This document shows positions 1-7,281 of a stretch of DNA of 20,752 nucleotides, piece by piece. Numbering within the stretch: position 1 is the stretch's first letter; each line of letters opens with the position of its first letter. Below the pieces are notes generated by a model, which saw only the letters and a list, made by a program, of their open reading frames with translations, was not told the origin of the DNA and searched no databases. The translations under genes were made by a program, and so were the position numbers. Source of the stretch: CBCXVS01 sp965178525 (GTDB lineage Bacteria > Tectomicrobia > Entotheonellia > Entotheonellales > Entotheonellaceae); the NCBI GenBank assembly GCA_965178525.1, contig CBCXVS010000122.1:1-20752 (forward strand). Direction: 5' to 3'.

Positions 1-63
1 GATTTGCTCATCACTTCGATGTGCTCGAATCATGCCTCGACGTCCCCGATCAGATGTCAGAAC

Positions 64-414
64 TTATGACTCAGGAGCTAGGTAGGACAGATGATAATCT
101 CGCGGATCCAACCCTTCGCTGTCTACGCTAGCGATATGCTCGATCAAGGTGTCTATGAGTGGAGACGGCCCGTTGGCATCATGCCAGGCCGGCTGATAGA
201 AACGTTGCTGGTAGAAGCGCGCTACCAGAACCGGAACATGTAATCTGACATCAGCGATATGCGAGACGCGCGATGTCCCGCCATCCTCGAAACGTGTGCG
301 TAACTGCTCGTGGATACGCGTGTGCTGCATGGCAGATATCGCATCAGTTCCGCAGAGGTAACCTCCCGACCCGATCAGAAGTATCAAAATCAGTAAGCGT
401 CGATATGTGTACAT
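64..414 (-). pseudogene. N-terminal fragment of a YcbB-type L,D-transpeptidase
   Basis: The 116-residue product has a short hydrophobic N-terminus (about residues 7-22, LILILLIGSGGYLCG) that looks like a signal peptide or anchor. It is followed by a segment with the pattern of the scaffold domain of large YcbB-type L,D-transpeptidases: ARFYQQRFYQPAWHD, then DSEGLDPRDYHL. Family members usually exceed 400 residues and carry a C-terminal YkuD domain with a catalytic Cys. Neither is present, because a TAA stop follows shortly after the DYHL motif. The ATG at 414 has a plausible ribosome binding site (GTAGGAC), so expression once started here. Beyond the stop the same frame is open to the window edge but does not look like the family. 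It is most likely a truncated or frameshifted gene. Identification as a family fragment is fairly secure; the cause of the truncation is not visible. Confidence 0.55.
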
Positions 415-655
415 AATATTGTCCTACTCAATAAGATTAATACATTTTTTCTCATGTTTGTTAGACATAAAAATTGTGAATGTCTATTGTTTAAAGAAAC
501 AATAATGTAAATTTTTATGCTATTATACATAGGTTTCATGGATGGTTTTTAAATATACATCATAGATAGAAGTGTATGAAAGGTCGATTCTGTGAAAAAA
601 ATTGCCGAATCTCTAAGAGAAAATTTATAAAGAACTTAGGTGGGGCAAGAGGCAC
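415..655. other. AT-rich gene-free region with two adjacent palindromes
   Basis: This stretch is conspicuously AT-rich compared with the GC-rich genes around it and has no convincing ORF. It lies upstream of the L,D-transpeptidase fragment (start at 414, minus strand). It holds a 7-11-7 inverted repeat, TAGACAT (462-468) and ATGTCTA (480-486), directly followed by a second one, ATTGTTT (486-492) and AAACAAT (497-503). The position 50-90 bases upstream of the start codon fits an operator region, but no regulator can be named. Confidence 0.4.
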
Positions 656-697
656 AAAAAAACCCCGGCCGACCTCATGAGAGGCTCAACCGGGGTT
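655..697 (-). terminator. Rho-independent terminator after the NHL operon
   Basis: On the minus strand, AACCCCGG and CCGGGGTT form perfect 8-bp arms (690-697 and 661-668), with a smaller CCTC/GAGG hairpin in the loop, and the stem runs into a T tract (656-662). It sits about 35 bases after the stop codon of the NHL-repeat gene, as expected for the end of the DUF1800-DUF1501-NHL transcript. Confidence 0.9.
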
Positions 698-730
698 CGA
701 ACTCAGGGCAGGCAGATAGGAGAGCATCTC

Positions 731-1735
731 CTACAAGTTCGCCTGCGGCTCCAGGTAGTCCTGATCTTTGATGTAGATCTGCAGGCGTCCTCGCTGATTA
801 TCGGTGACGATCAGCTTGCTTTGTTCTGCGTCAAACCCGACACCCGTGGGATAATAAAAACGCCATTCCGGCTCCAGATTCGCCCGGCGGCGCATTTTGA
901 CATAGTCGGGGTTGGCGTCGACCCCTTGCTGGGCCCATTTGGAGAGCTGTTGGGCATCCCCAACCAGCGACGCCAGCGCATCGCCTTCCGGGTCGTAGAT
1001 GCGCACCCGATGGTTGCCCCAGTCACACACGTACACATCCCCATCCGGGTCCACGGCGACATCGGAGGGACGGTTCAACTCGCCCTCGCTGCCGAATTGC
1101 ATCTGAAACGTCCCGTCACTGCTCAGCTTCTGGACACGGCTATTTTTCCAGTCCGCTACGTAGATCGCATCCTCGGCATCCACCGTGATCCCCCAGGGCG
1201 TATCGAACTGCCCCGGACCTGAGCCCTGGCTGCCACAACACGCCAGGAATGCACCCTCTTTCGTGAACTTCTGAAGGCGGTGGTTACCACCATCGACAAC
1301 GTAGAGATTGTCATCCTGGTCAAATGCAAGCCCGGCGGGGCCATTGAGTTCCCCTTCAGCCGAACCGCTGACGCCCCAGCACGTCACAAAATTTCCGTCA
1401 GCATCAAAGACAGAAATGCGATTGAGCCAATCATCGGAGAGGTAGATATTCCCCTGTGAGTCTAATGCCACGGAACTGGGCCACATCGACTTGCCCTCCT
1501 CGGTTCCGTGAAAGCCAAACTCAGTCTTCACTTCTTCCTCGCCCGGAGCGCCCACAAAAACTTTGGAAACACGCGATCCAAAGTTCGTTTCTGTGCCCCG
1601 GTTCGCCACATAGACGATCCCGTTGGCGGCCAGGGCGAGCCCCATGGGTTGAGAAAAGCCATTGCCAGCCGCCGCGTTGCGACCGACGGCGTGACTGAAG
1701 TCCCAGACACGCCCAGCTATGACAGTCGTAAGCAT
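731..1735 (-). CDS. NHL-repeat beta-propeller protein
   Basis: This 334-residue protein is made almost wholly of NHL-type repeats. Recurrent signatures are GLALAANGIVYVANRG, SVALDSQGNIYLSDD, GLAFDQDDNLYVVDGGNHR, GITVDAEDAIYVADWKNSR and VAVDPDGDVYVCDWGNHR, with a last, more divergent blade near residues 295-325 (GVGFDAEQSKLIVTDN). This fits one closed propeller of about six blades. NHL propellers usually bind proteins, RNA or ligands, and a few are enzymes; no catalytic motif is evident. No signal peptide or membrane segment is visible. The ATG at 1735 follows a G-rich ribosome binding site (GGGGGTG). It is the last gene of the operon with DUF1800 and DUF1501 and is followed by a strong terminator. 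The family call is secure; function is unknown. Confidence 0.9.
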   Translation of the reverse strand: MLTTVIAGRVWDFSHAVGRNAAAGNGFSQPMGLALAANGIVYVANRGTETNFGSRVSKVFVGAPGEEEVKTEFGFHGTEEGKSMWPSSVALDSQGNIYLSDDWLNRISVFDADGNFVTCWGVSGSAEGELNGPAGLAFDQDDNLYVVDGGNHRLQKFTKEGAFLACCGSQGSGPGQFDTPWGITVDAEDAIYVADWKNSRVQKLSSDGTFQMQFGSEGELNRPSDVAVDPDGDVYVCDWGNHRVRIYDPEGDALASLVGDAQQLSKWAQQGVDANPDYVKMRRRANLEPEWRFYYPTGVGFDAEQSKLIVTDNQRGRLQIYIKDQDYLEPQANL

Positions 1736-1756
1736 CGTTCACCCCCATCTGCACAT

Positions 1757-1778
1757 AAAAAACACTGCCTGAAAGCAG
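1757..1778 (-). terminator. Weak terminator-like hairpin upstream of the NHL gene
   Basis: On the minus strand a short CTGC/GCAG stem (1775-1778 with 1765-1768) is followed two bases later by six T (1757-1762). It lies between the DUF1501 stop and the NHL start codon. The stem has only 4 bp, so it may be an attenuator or chance. Confidence 0.25.
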
Positions 1779-1791
1779 CTACGTATTCTAG

Positions 1792-1835
1792 GTATTTGGC
1801 CTGACTGTATGTCGTATACAATGCAGGCCAAATAC
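1792..1835. repeat. 44-nt nested inverted repeat between DUF1501 and NHL genes
   Basis: The outer arms GTATTTGGCCTG (1792-1803) and CAGGCCAAATAC (1824-1835) are perfect 12-bp complements. Inside them TGTAT (1806-1810) and ATACA (1816-1820) form a second stem around a 5-base loop. The element could fold as one long hairpin or bind a dimeric protein. Neither side has a T tract directly after the stem, so it is not a classical intrinsic terminator. It lies 38 bases after the DUF1501 gene and 57 bases before the NHL gene. Confidence 0.75.
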
Positions 1836-1872
1836 GCGGACATGACACTAACGATGGAACGCTGTGCCGAGC

Positions 1873-2997
1873 CTAGTTATCAATGAACGACAGTTTCTCA
1901 AACTGCCCGTTCACGATCGACGGGGCCTCGAGCTTCATCCAGTCTTCCAGCAACGTGCTGTAGAGACCGCGGAAATCGTGATTAGGCACCAGGTCGCCCT
2001 GCGACAGGTCTTGCGGCTTCAGGGACGGATACTCGCTGTACTGGCCGCCCTTGACCGGATCGCCAATGACAAAGGACACGCCACCAGCGCCGTGGTCGGT
2101 ACCCGAGCCATTGTCACGCACGCGGCGCCCGAACTCGGTGAAGACCAACATCACGACATTGTCGGCGGCATTATGCTCGTGCAGATCGGTGAAGAAAGCC
2201 GACACGGCTTCGGAGACGTCCGTCCACAGGCTAGCATGCGCCGGCAGCTGGGTGGCATGCGTGTCAAAGCTGCCGTGGTCGCAGTACAGGATACGCGAGC
2301 CAATATCGGCCAGGTGCACTTGGGCAATGCCCTTCAGCTTCTGCGCAATTTTGCTATCCGGATAGGTGACCGTGGAGGTGTATTTCTCCGGGGCCACTTT
2401 CAGGATATCTGCGCCAGCCATGGAATCCAACCCGGTTTGGCCGAGGTAATCCATCACCTCGCCGTGGCCAACAACCGGCGCATAGGCATTGGAAAAGCGC
2501 TGCAACACCTTCTCGCGTTGTTGTTGCTCGATGCCGGGCAGCATGCCGTATGTTTCCAACGTGCCACTGACGCAGGCCACGGGCACACCCCGCACTACCA
2601 TCGCCCGGAACATGCTCTGACCAAAGCTCACAGCCGTCACCACGTTCTCTTTGTTGGGATCGATATCCCGGATGGCCCGGCCCAGCCAGCCTTCCGTTCC
2701 TACGGTATCCGGCTCACACGTGTGCCAGATGTCCATGGAACGGAAGTGCGAGCGCGGCGAGTCGGGATAGCCCACGCCATGGATGACCGCCATGTTGCCT
2801 TCGTCATAAATCGCCTTCAAGGGCGCCATGCTGGGATTAAAACCCACTTTGTCGTCGAGCGGGATGACCTTGTCCTCAGGAATATTCACCGTCGTGCGGT
2901 TTTCCCAATAGAGCGAATTGGCGTACGGAATGACCGTGTTCATATAGTCATTCCCACCACTCATCTGTAGCACGACCAGAACGGGATCTTTAGCCAT
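1873..2997 (-). CDS. DUF1501 family protein
   Basis: This 374-residue protein matches the DUF1501 family, which is distantly related to the sulfatase/alkaline phosphatase superfamily. Visible signatures are VLQMSGGNDYMNTVIPY at the N-terminus, GVGYPDSPRSHFRSMDIW near residue 85, the segment VMLVFTEFGRRVRDN and DHGAGGVSFVIGDPVKGG in the C-terminal third. The start chosen is the ATG at 2997 (MAKDPV), preceded by the strong site GAGGAGA. An in-frame TTG at 3012 overlaps that site and is rejected. Many DUF1501 proteins have a Tat-type leader; this one begins directly with the first beta strand and shows none. It lies 24 bases after the DUF1800 gene, the usual partner of DUF1501. The biochemical function of the pair is not established. 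Confidence 0.9.
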   Translation of the reverse strand: MAKDPVLVVLQMSGGNDYMNTVIPYANSLYWENRTTVNIPEDKVIPLDDKVGFNPSMAPLKAIYDEGNMAVIHGVGYPDSPRSHFRSMDIWHTCEPDTVGTEGWLGRAIRDIDPNKENVVTAVSFGQSMFRAMVVRGVPVACVSGTLETYGMLPGIEQQQREKVLQRFSNAYAPVVGHGEVMDYLGQTGLDSMAGADILKVAPEKYTSTVTYPDSKIAQKLKGIAQVHLADIGSRILYCDHGSFDTHATQLPAHASLWTDVSEAVSAFFTDLHEHNAADNVVMLVFTEFGRRVRDNGSGTDHGAGGVSFVIGDPVKGGQYSEYPSLKPQDLSQGDLVPNHDFRGLYSTLLEDWMKLEAPSIVNGQFEKLSFIDN

Positions 2998-3021
2998 GGT
3001 TGATCTCCTCAATGAGGTGGA

Positions 3022-4419
3022 TTAGTTAAATTGATATTCGCGCATGGCGACGATCAGTTGTAGTAACGCGGCCACCCGCTGTTCAGCGTCAGCCGCATCC
3101 CAGCTCAGGGCACCCCCACTACGCGCCTGCTCCAACAGCTCCGACTTGGTATCCGCGCCGTAATCCAGCGGACCCATCAGATCCAAGCACGCATCGACCA
3201 GCTGTTCAGGCGTCAACGTCCCTTTGGTTTTGAGACGGGCAATGATGTCCCGTACGCCTGGACGTTTGACATCGCCAAACATATCGGCCGTGAAATTGAT
3301 CCGGCTCATCAGCGAGCCACTGTTGATCCACTCCGAACCGGTATGCCACCCTTCGACGCTAGGCGGATTGAGCAGATCCTGTCCCATGTAGGTGGGCTGC
3401 ATGGCGATCTCGTTGCCGTAGAACGGACGCGGCACGTCCTCACCGCCAACTTGCCGGAGTGTGCTCACCACCAGTTCTGCCGGACTCTTGATCTTGTTGT
3501 AGCGGGCGTTTTTGAAGAAATCCGAGGTGAACAGCGTACGCAACACGGCTTTGATCTCACACCCGGACTCTTTAAAGGACGTCGCCAGGGCGTCAATGGC
3601 TTCGGGATCCTGGGGTTCCTCAATCTGCCAGGCCGGCACCTGCGGCTCATCGGCGACGAAAAAGTTGTACAAATGACGCGCAATAAACCGGTGGCAGGCC
3701 GGCTGTTGCACGATAATGTCGATAATATCCTCGCCGTTGAAATTCCCGGTATGTCCCAGGAACGTCTTTTCCGTGTCGTCATGATCCTCCGGGATGTAGC
3801 GGAACGACCAGGGATGACGGCCATAAGGCAGGCGCGGAATCTTGATATCAAAGGTCCAACCGGTGAAGGCCCGTGACGCTTCGCGGACGTCGACCTCTGT
3901 ATAATTCCCCACACCCATACTGAAGAGCTCCAGAAGCTCGCGCCCCCAGTTCTCATTCACGGCGGTCTTGTGGTTTTCGTTATTATCGAGCCAAAAGATC
4001 ATCGCCGGATTTTTGGCCAATTCGACTAAGAAATCGCGATAATTCCCCATGCTGTTCTCGCGGAACATCGCAATCTGGGCCAAGAGTTGATCATAGTTGT
4101 CAACCTTGGAATTCCCCGTGGCAAAGATATGGTGCCAGAAAAGGACCATTTTCTCTTCCAGCGGACGCTTCGTATTCACCAAGTGGAACATCCAGTTGAC
4201 ATTCCCCATCGGGGGCACCCCACCCGGCAACAAGGCGCCAGGTTGGAGCCGGATTAAGAGCTGTTCGTCCGCCCGCTCACACCCATGTTTTTCGGGATCA
4301 ATCAGCTCTTCCACCGTGGCGTCATAGCCTTTGGCGGCCCGTTCTTCCAATTCCGAGCGTGTGGCGCCAAAACCAGCGCGACGCATCAAATGGGCAATAA
4401 GTCCGATATCATCTGCCAT
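3022..4419 (-). CDS. DUF1800 family protein
   Basis: This 465-residue protein has the DUF1800 pattern. The N-terminal IAHLMRRAGFGATRSELE motif is followed by EKMVLFWHHIFATGNSKV, a central NWGRELLELFSMGVGNYTE segment, AFTGWTF, and a C-terminal PPSVEGWHTGSEWINSGSL region. Length is normal for the family. The ATG at 4419 follows a strong GGAGGAG site. No signal peptide is evident, matching its DUF1501 partner downstream. It is the first gene of an apparent three-gene operon with DUF1501 and an NHL propeller. DUF1800/DUF1501 pairs are widespread in Bacteria but their role is not established. The family call is secure. Confidence 0.92.
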   Translation of the reverse strand: MADDIGLIAHLMRRAGFGATRSELEERAAKGYDATVEELIDPEKHGCERADEQLLIRLQPGALLPGGVPPMGNVNWMFHLVNTKRPLEEKMVLFWHHIFATGNSKVDNYDQLLAQIAMFRENSMGNYRDFLVELAKNPAMIFWLDNNENHKTAVNENWGRELLELFSMGVGNYTEVDVREASRAFTGWTFDIKIPRLPYGRHPWSFRYIPEDHDDTEKTFLGHTGNFNGEDIIDIIVQQPACHRFIARHLYNFFVADEPQVPAWQIEEPQDPEAIDALATSFKESGCEIKAVLRTLFTSDFFKNARYNKIKSPAELVVSTLRQVGGEDVPRPFYGNEIAMQPTYMGQDLLNPPSVEGWHTGSEWINSGSLMSRINFTADMFGDVKRPGVRDIIARLKTKGTLTPEQLVDACLDLMGPLDYGADTKSELLEQARSGGALSWDAADAEQRVAALLQLIVAMREYQFN

Positions 4420-4472
4420 CGCCTCTTTCTCCTCCCCACACCTTACGCGTTGCGTGTGAGCTTACTCATGAA

Positions 4473-4516
4473 GACATGTCATGTCGGATTGCATATCCCG
4501 GAGTCTGTATGTGCAA
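4473..4516 (-). promoter_or_regulatory. Candidate promoter and operator of the DUF1800-DUF1501-NHL operon
   Basis: On the minus strand TTGCAC (4511-4516) and TGCAAT (4488-4493) are 17 bases apart, a plausible sigma70-type promoter. Two bases further on lies a perfect 6-1-6 palindrome, GACATG-A-CATGTC (4473-4485), where the transcription start would be. Such placement fits repression. The -10 is only 4/6 to consensus. Confidence 0.4.
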
Positions 4517-4698
4517 GCCATATGGATCGGCTTTCGTTCAGTTGTCCTCCTTTTGCTAGTAGATATTAGGATATCCATACAGGTACTGGAGCCGACGCAA
4601 ACCCCCTGTCGTGAACACTGCGCCTGCATGTCCCTTCCGACGCCAACTGACTGAAACTTGGGCTCTACACACCCGTTTCCCGTCATATCGTCCTGAGG

Positions 4699-5121
4699 TT
4701 ACGCCTCCAAGGTCTCACGGCACGCCGCACAGATGACCTCATATTCGAGGCGTAGACCCGTCACGGTCAAACCATTTGGCAGCTCGGCAGGCGGGAGCGG
4801 CAACGGAAAATGCTGCCGGTCAATGTCAAAGATCTCGCCACATGCGCCACAGATCGCATGATCGTGGTCCTGGGGCGTTCCATCCACTCGCAAGCGGTCG
4901 CCAGCACTGGAGATGCGGCGGCATAGGCCCGTGCGGATGAATACATCAAGGGTCTGGTAAACCGTGGATAGTGACAGGGAAGGATGGTCTTGCCGGAGCG
5001 TTTCGTGAATTTGTTCGGCCGTGGGATGGTTGCAATTGTGCTCCAAGGCTTCCAGGATCAGCAGGCGCGGCCCGGTGGCTTTGAGGCCTGCCTGATGCAA
5101 CCGTTCCACTCGGTGAGGCAT
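4699..5121 (-). CDS. Fur-family transcriptional regulator, PerR-like
   Basis: This 140-residue protein is a Fur-superfamily metal-dependent repressor. The N-terminal winged helix contains HPTAEQIHETL and LSLSTVYQTLDVF, the usual DNA-recognition region. The dimerisation domain has two CXXC pairs (Cys91/Cys94 and Cys131/Cys134), the structural zinc site of PerR and many Fur proteins. It also has the DHDH cluster (His86, His88), His32 and Asp99. The Asp in EIFDID corresponds to the position where PerR has Asp and Fur usually Glu, so a peroxide-sensing PerR type is favoured. The ATG at 5121 follows GGGAGAG. It has its own promoter with an overlapping palindrome and is probably autoregulated. The family is secure; the PerR subtype is likely. 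Confidence 0.9.
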   Translation of the reverse strand: MPHRVERLHQAGLKATGPRLLILEALEHNCNHPTAEQIHETLRQDHPSLSLSTVYQTLDVFIRTGLCRRISSAGDRLRVDGTPQDHDHAICGACGEIFDIDRQHFPLPLPPAELPNGLTVTGLRLEYEVICAACRETLEA

Positions 5122-5148
5122 ACGACTCTCCCTGCTGGATCAGAATGA

Positions 5149-5198
5149 ATTCGGATTCGGAATGAGATGACTATAAAACAGCGACTGAACTCTGTCAA
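5149..5198 (-). promoter_or_regulatory. Promoter and probable operator of the PerR-like gene
   Basis: On the minus strand TTGACA (5193-5198) and TATAGT (5170-5175) are exactly 17 bases apart, a near-perfect sigma70 promoter. Just downstream, at the expected transcription start, lies ATTCGGATTCGGAAT (5149-5163, written on the plus strand). This is a 7-1-7 inverted repeat with one mismatched pair, the geometry of Fur/PerR boxes. Its base content is more GC-rich than the classical PerR box, so the protein assignment is inferred from position. Confidence 0.7.
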
Positions 5199-5251
5199 GC
5201 GGAATCTAACCGTATACGAATTCTTACCGGATAAAAAAAAATTCCTAAGTC

Positions 5252-5279
5252 AGAATTATTTTGATTTCAATCTAATTCT
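5252..5279. repeat. 28-bp AT-rich imperfect palindrome
   Basis: AGAATTA (5252-5258) and TAATTCT (5273-5279) are perfect arms. The inner TTGA/TCAA also pair, giving 11 of 13 matching positions per half around a 2-base centre. It lies between the PerR-like promoter and the end of the minus-strand membrane gene. On the minus strand a run of nine T (5233-5241) follows, with a small AATTC/GAATT stem directly before it, so the region could be an AT-rich terminator or a second operator. Confidence 0.4.
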
Positions 5280-5320
5280 ATTTTAGAAGCGAGTTGCTGT
5301 CAATGGAAAACGTGGCGGCG

Positions 5321-5743
5321 TTACGATTTCCGCCAGCGGCGGAGAAAAAATTCTCCGTAACGACTGGTTCTGACCGGGACGGTATAGGTCCGTTGCAAAA
5401 TGTGCATAGCGGGTGTGGAACGGCACAGTCTATACAACGCCCAGCCGCTGAGGGCAAAACGGAAGGTGTGGAACAGGGAAGGATGCGTGAGTTCACGCCA
5501 CAACGTGTACCCGGTGAAAACGGCAAACACCCCAGTGGCCGCATACAGACAGGCTATACTGCTGTAACGAATGCCATAGCCCAGGCCAATGACAGCTAGC
5601 GCCGCCATGAGGCCAAAGCCCCCAAAGCCTCGGGCGGCCAGTACGCTAGGGCCTAATAACGCCACGAGGTGGTGTATCGTATAAAGAATACCCAAAAAAA
5701 TGACCCAATTGGCCGTGTTGCCAACCCGCTTTTCCGGCGTCAT
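5321..5743 (-). CDS. Small integral membrane protein
   Basis: This 140-residue protein has about four hydrophobic segments: WVIFLGILYTIHHLVALLG, the glycine-rich GLMAALAVIGLGYGI, SSIACLYAATGVFAVFTGY, and a weaker one near FRFALSGWALYRL. The C-terminal 30 residues are basic (RTSRYGEFFLRRWRKS). It is not recognised as a named family. The ATG at 5743 overlaps the TGA of the upstream carboxypeptidase gene as ATGA, so translation is probably coupled and the two are co-transcribed. That suggests, but does not show, a role linked to the envelope. Confidence 0.75.
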   Translation of the reverse strand: MTPEKRVGNTANWVIFLGILYTIHHLVALLGPSVLAARGFGGFGLMAALAVIGLGYGIRYSSIACLYAATGVFAVFTGYTLWRELTHPSLFHTFRFALSGWALYRLCRSTPAMHILQRTYTVPVRTSRYGEFFLRRWRKS

Positions 5744-7086
5744 CGTACCCGCCTGCGCCGGTAGCCGGGTCTTCTGCGCCGGTTTTTTCCCCTCATGCGA
5801 AAAGCTGCGGCCACACCCAACAATAGGAGGCCGCCCAGCCCCACGACCAGTCCCCCTGCCAAGCTGAAGCCATTGCGATGGATGTGCTGCGTGAACGCTT
5901 TGAAAAATCCGGCTTTGGCGATACCTTCACCCGCAATCAGGGGAATGGAGCGGACGTTGTCCGTGCCAATCGTAATCAATATTTTTCCCAGTACCTGCTC
6001 TTTCTCGACCGGCGCTACAATCTCTTTGGGCAGCACCGGTACCCGGTTGATACGGTCGGCAACTTCACGTGGTACCACCAGGGTACTGCTATGCGAGACC
6101 AGCACCGGTAATGTGTCGCGGGCGCCTTGCCAGACCGGGAGTTCAGCCACCAGCTGCCCTTTGGTGAACAATGACAGCAACGTAAAGTTCTGATAACCAT
6201 AATTCAGCAGTTTAAGGGCCTCTTGTTCCCGTACGGCAGGGGAACGGGCACCCATGACGACCGCGATCAAGCGGTGCTGGTCACGATGCGCCGTGGCGAC
6301 CAAATTATACCCGGATGCTTTGACCCAGCCCGTTTTCAACCCATCGACGGAAGCATCGCGTTTCAAGAGGCCGTTGCGATTCGGTTGCCGAATGCCGCCG
6401 TATGTATATTCTTTCAGCGAATGAAAGGAGATCGCTTCCGGAAAATGGTTGAGATAGTTCCGAGCCAATAGCGCCATGTCATGCGCCGTGGTCAGTTGTT
6501 CGGGCGCCGGAAGGCCATGTGGATTGGTAAAATGGCTATGCGTCATGCCAAGACTTTGGGCATATTTATTCATCACGCGCACAAACGTCTCCGTGTCACC
6601 ATACACATGTTCGGCGATCGCCACACACGCATCATTCCCGGAGCCCACGGCAATGCCCTTAAGCAATTCCGTCACAGGCACTTTGGTATTGACCTTGATA
6701 AACATCTTCGAGCCGCCGGTTTTCCAAGCTTTTTTGCTCACAAAGACCTCATCTTCCAAACGGATCTTGCGATGTTTCAACGCATCAAACACCACATACA
6801 GGGTCAATAGCTTCGCAAATGAGGCTGGCGGGATGCGCAACTGGGCATTATGCGCCAGCAATACGGCTCCCGTTACGCTGTCTATCAACACCGCACTTTT
6901 GGCATTGATCGACACGTCTTCAGGCGGCAATATCGTGTGAGAATAAATCGCGGCAGGCGCCGCTTTCTGACCAGAGGTACTCGGATCGGAATCACGTGGC
7001 GTTTGCGCCTTGAGAAGCGGTATCGAGAAGAGCGCCACCGCGCACACGTATAGGCAAAGGCAACCATACCTGCTAAAGCAACTCAC
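5740..7086 (-). CDS. dacA: D-alanyl-D-alanine carboxypeptidase (PBP5/6 family)
   Basis: This serine peptidase (peptidase S11 family) trims the terminal D-Ala from peptidoglycan pentapeptides in the periplasm. With the start chosen here (448 residues) the three active-site motifs are visible: S89-F-A-K92 in PPASFAKLLT, S149-G-N151 in VGSGNDA, and K251-T-G253 in DGLKTGWV. The N-terminus CLYVCAVALFSIPLLKA is a signal peptide. The C-terminus has a hydrophobic helix (SLAGGLVVGLGGLLLLGVAAAF) and a very arginine-rich tail, a transmembrane anchor rather than the amphipathic helix of E. coli PBP5. The GTG at 7086 is preferred because GGGAGGT lies 4 bases upstream. An ATG at 7110 is in frame but has no such site. 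Its stop overlaps the next gene as ATGA. The gene symbol is by family. Confidence 0.92.
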   Translation of the reverse strand: MSCFSRYGCLCLYVCAVALFSIPLLKAQTPRDSDPSTSGQKAAPAAIYSHTILPPEDVSINAKSAVLIDSVTGAVLLAHNAQLRIPPASFAKLLTLYVVFDALKHRKIRLEDEVFVSKKAWKTGGSKMFIKVNTKVPVTELLKGIAVGSGNDACVAIAEHVYGDTETFVRVMNKYAQSLGMTHSHFTNPHGLPAPEQLTTAHDMALLARNYLNHFPEAISFHSLKEYTYGGIRQPNRNGLLKRDASVDGLKTGWVKASGYNLVATAHRDQHRLIAVVMGARSPAVREQEALKLLNYGYQNFTLLSLFTKGQLVAELPVWQGARDTLPVLVSHSSTLVVPREVADRINRVPVLPKEIVAPVEKEQVLGKILITIGTDNVRSIPLIAGEGIAKAGFFKAFTQHIHRNGFSLAGGLVVGLGGLLLLGVAAAFRMRGKNRRRRPGYRRRRVR

Positions 7087-7281
7087 ATGACCTCCCTGTG
7101 TGCATGACATGAAGACAACCCAGCACCTATACACGCATAAGAGGGAAACAAATAACCCGGAGTCTGTCAAACAAGGTGTTAGGTGGTGCCACCGACAACC
7201 GGAAACACCCACCCTTGGCTTGAAGCGTCGGCTCTAGCACATCGCCCTGGCCACAGGGTACACTCGACCAGGAGGACACGT

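Noticed and set aside
3..131. Plus-strand open frame at the left edge, possibly the end of a gene
   Set aside because: It is antisense to the part of the L,D-transpeptidase fragment with the best family match, and its own sequence matches nothing recognised.
690..703. T-loop-like GGTTCGAA resembling a tRNA
   Set aside because: The flanking bases belong to the terminator stem and no acceptor, D or anticodon arms can be formed.
677..1222. Plus-strand open frame of 181 codons opposite the NHL gene
   Set aside because: It begins inside the terminator hairpin and has no recognisable protein features; the NHL repeats on the other strand are clear.
1864..2970. Long plus-strand open frame (368 codons) opposite the DUF1501 gene
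   Set aside because: It mirrors a well-supported DUF1501 gene, shows no family motif and is best explained as an antisense shadow of GC-rich codon use.
4462..4686. Minus-strand 74-codon frame between the PerR-like and DUF1800 genes
   Set aside because: It covers the predicted promoter of the DUF1800 operon, has no ribosome binding site and no recognisable motif.
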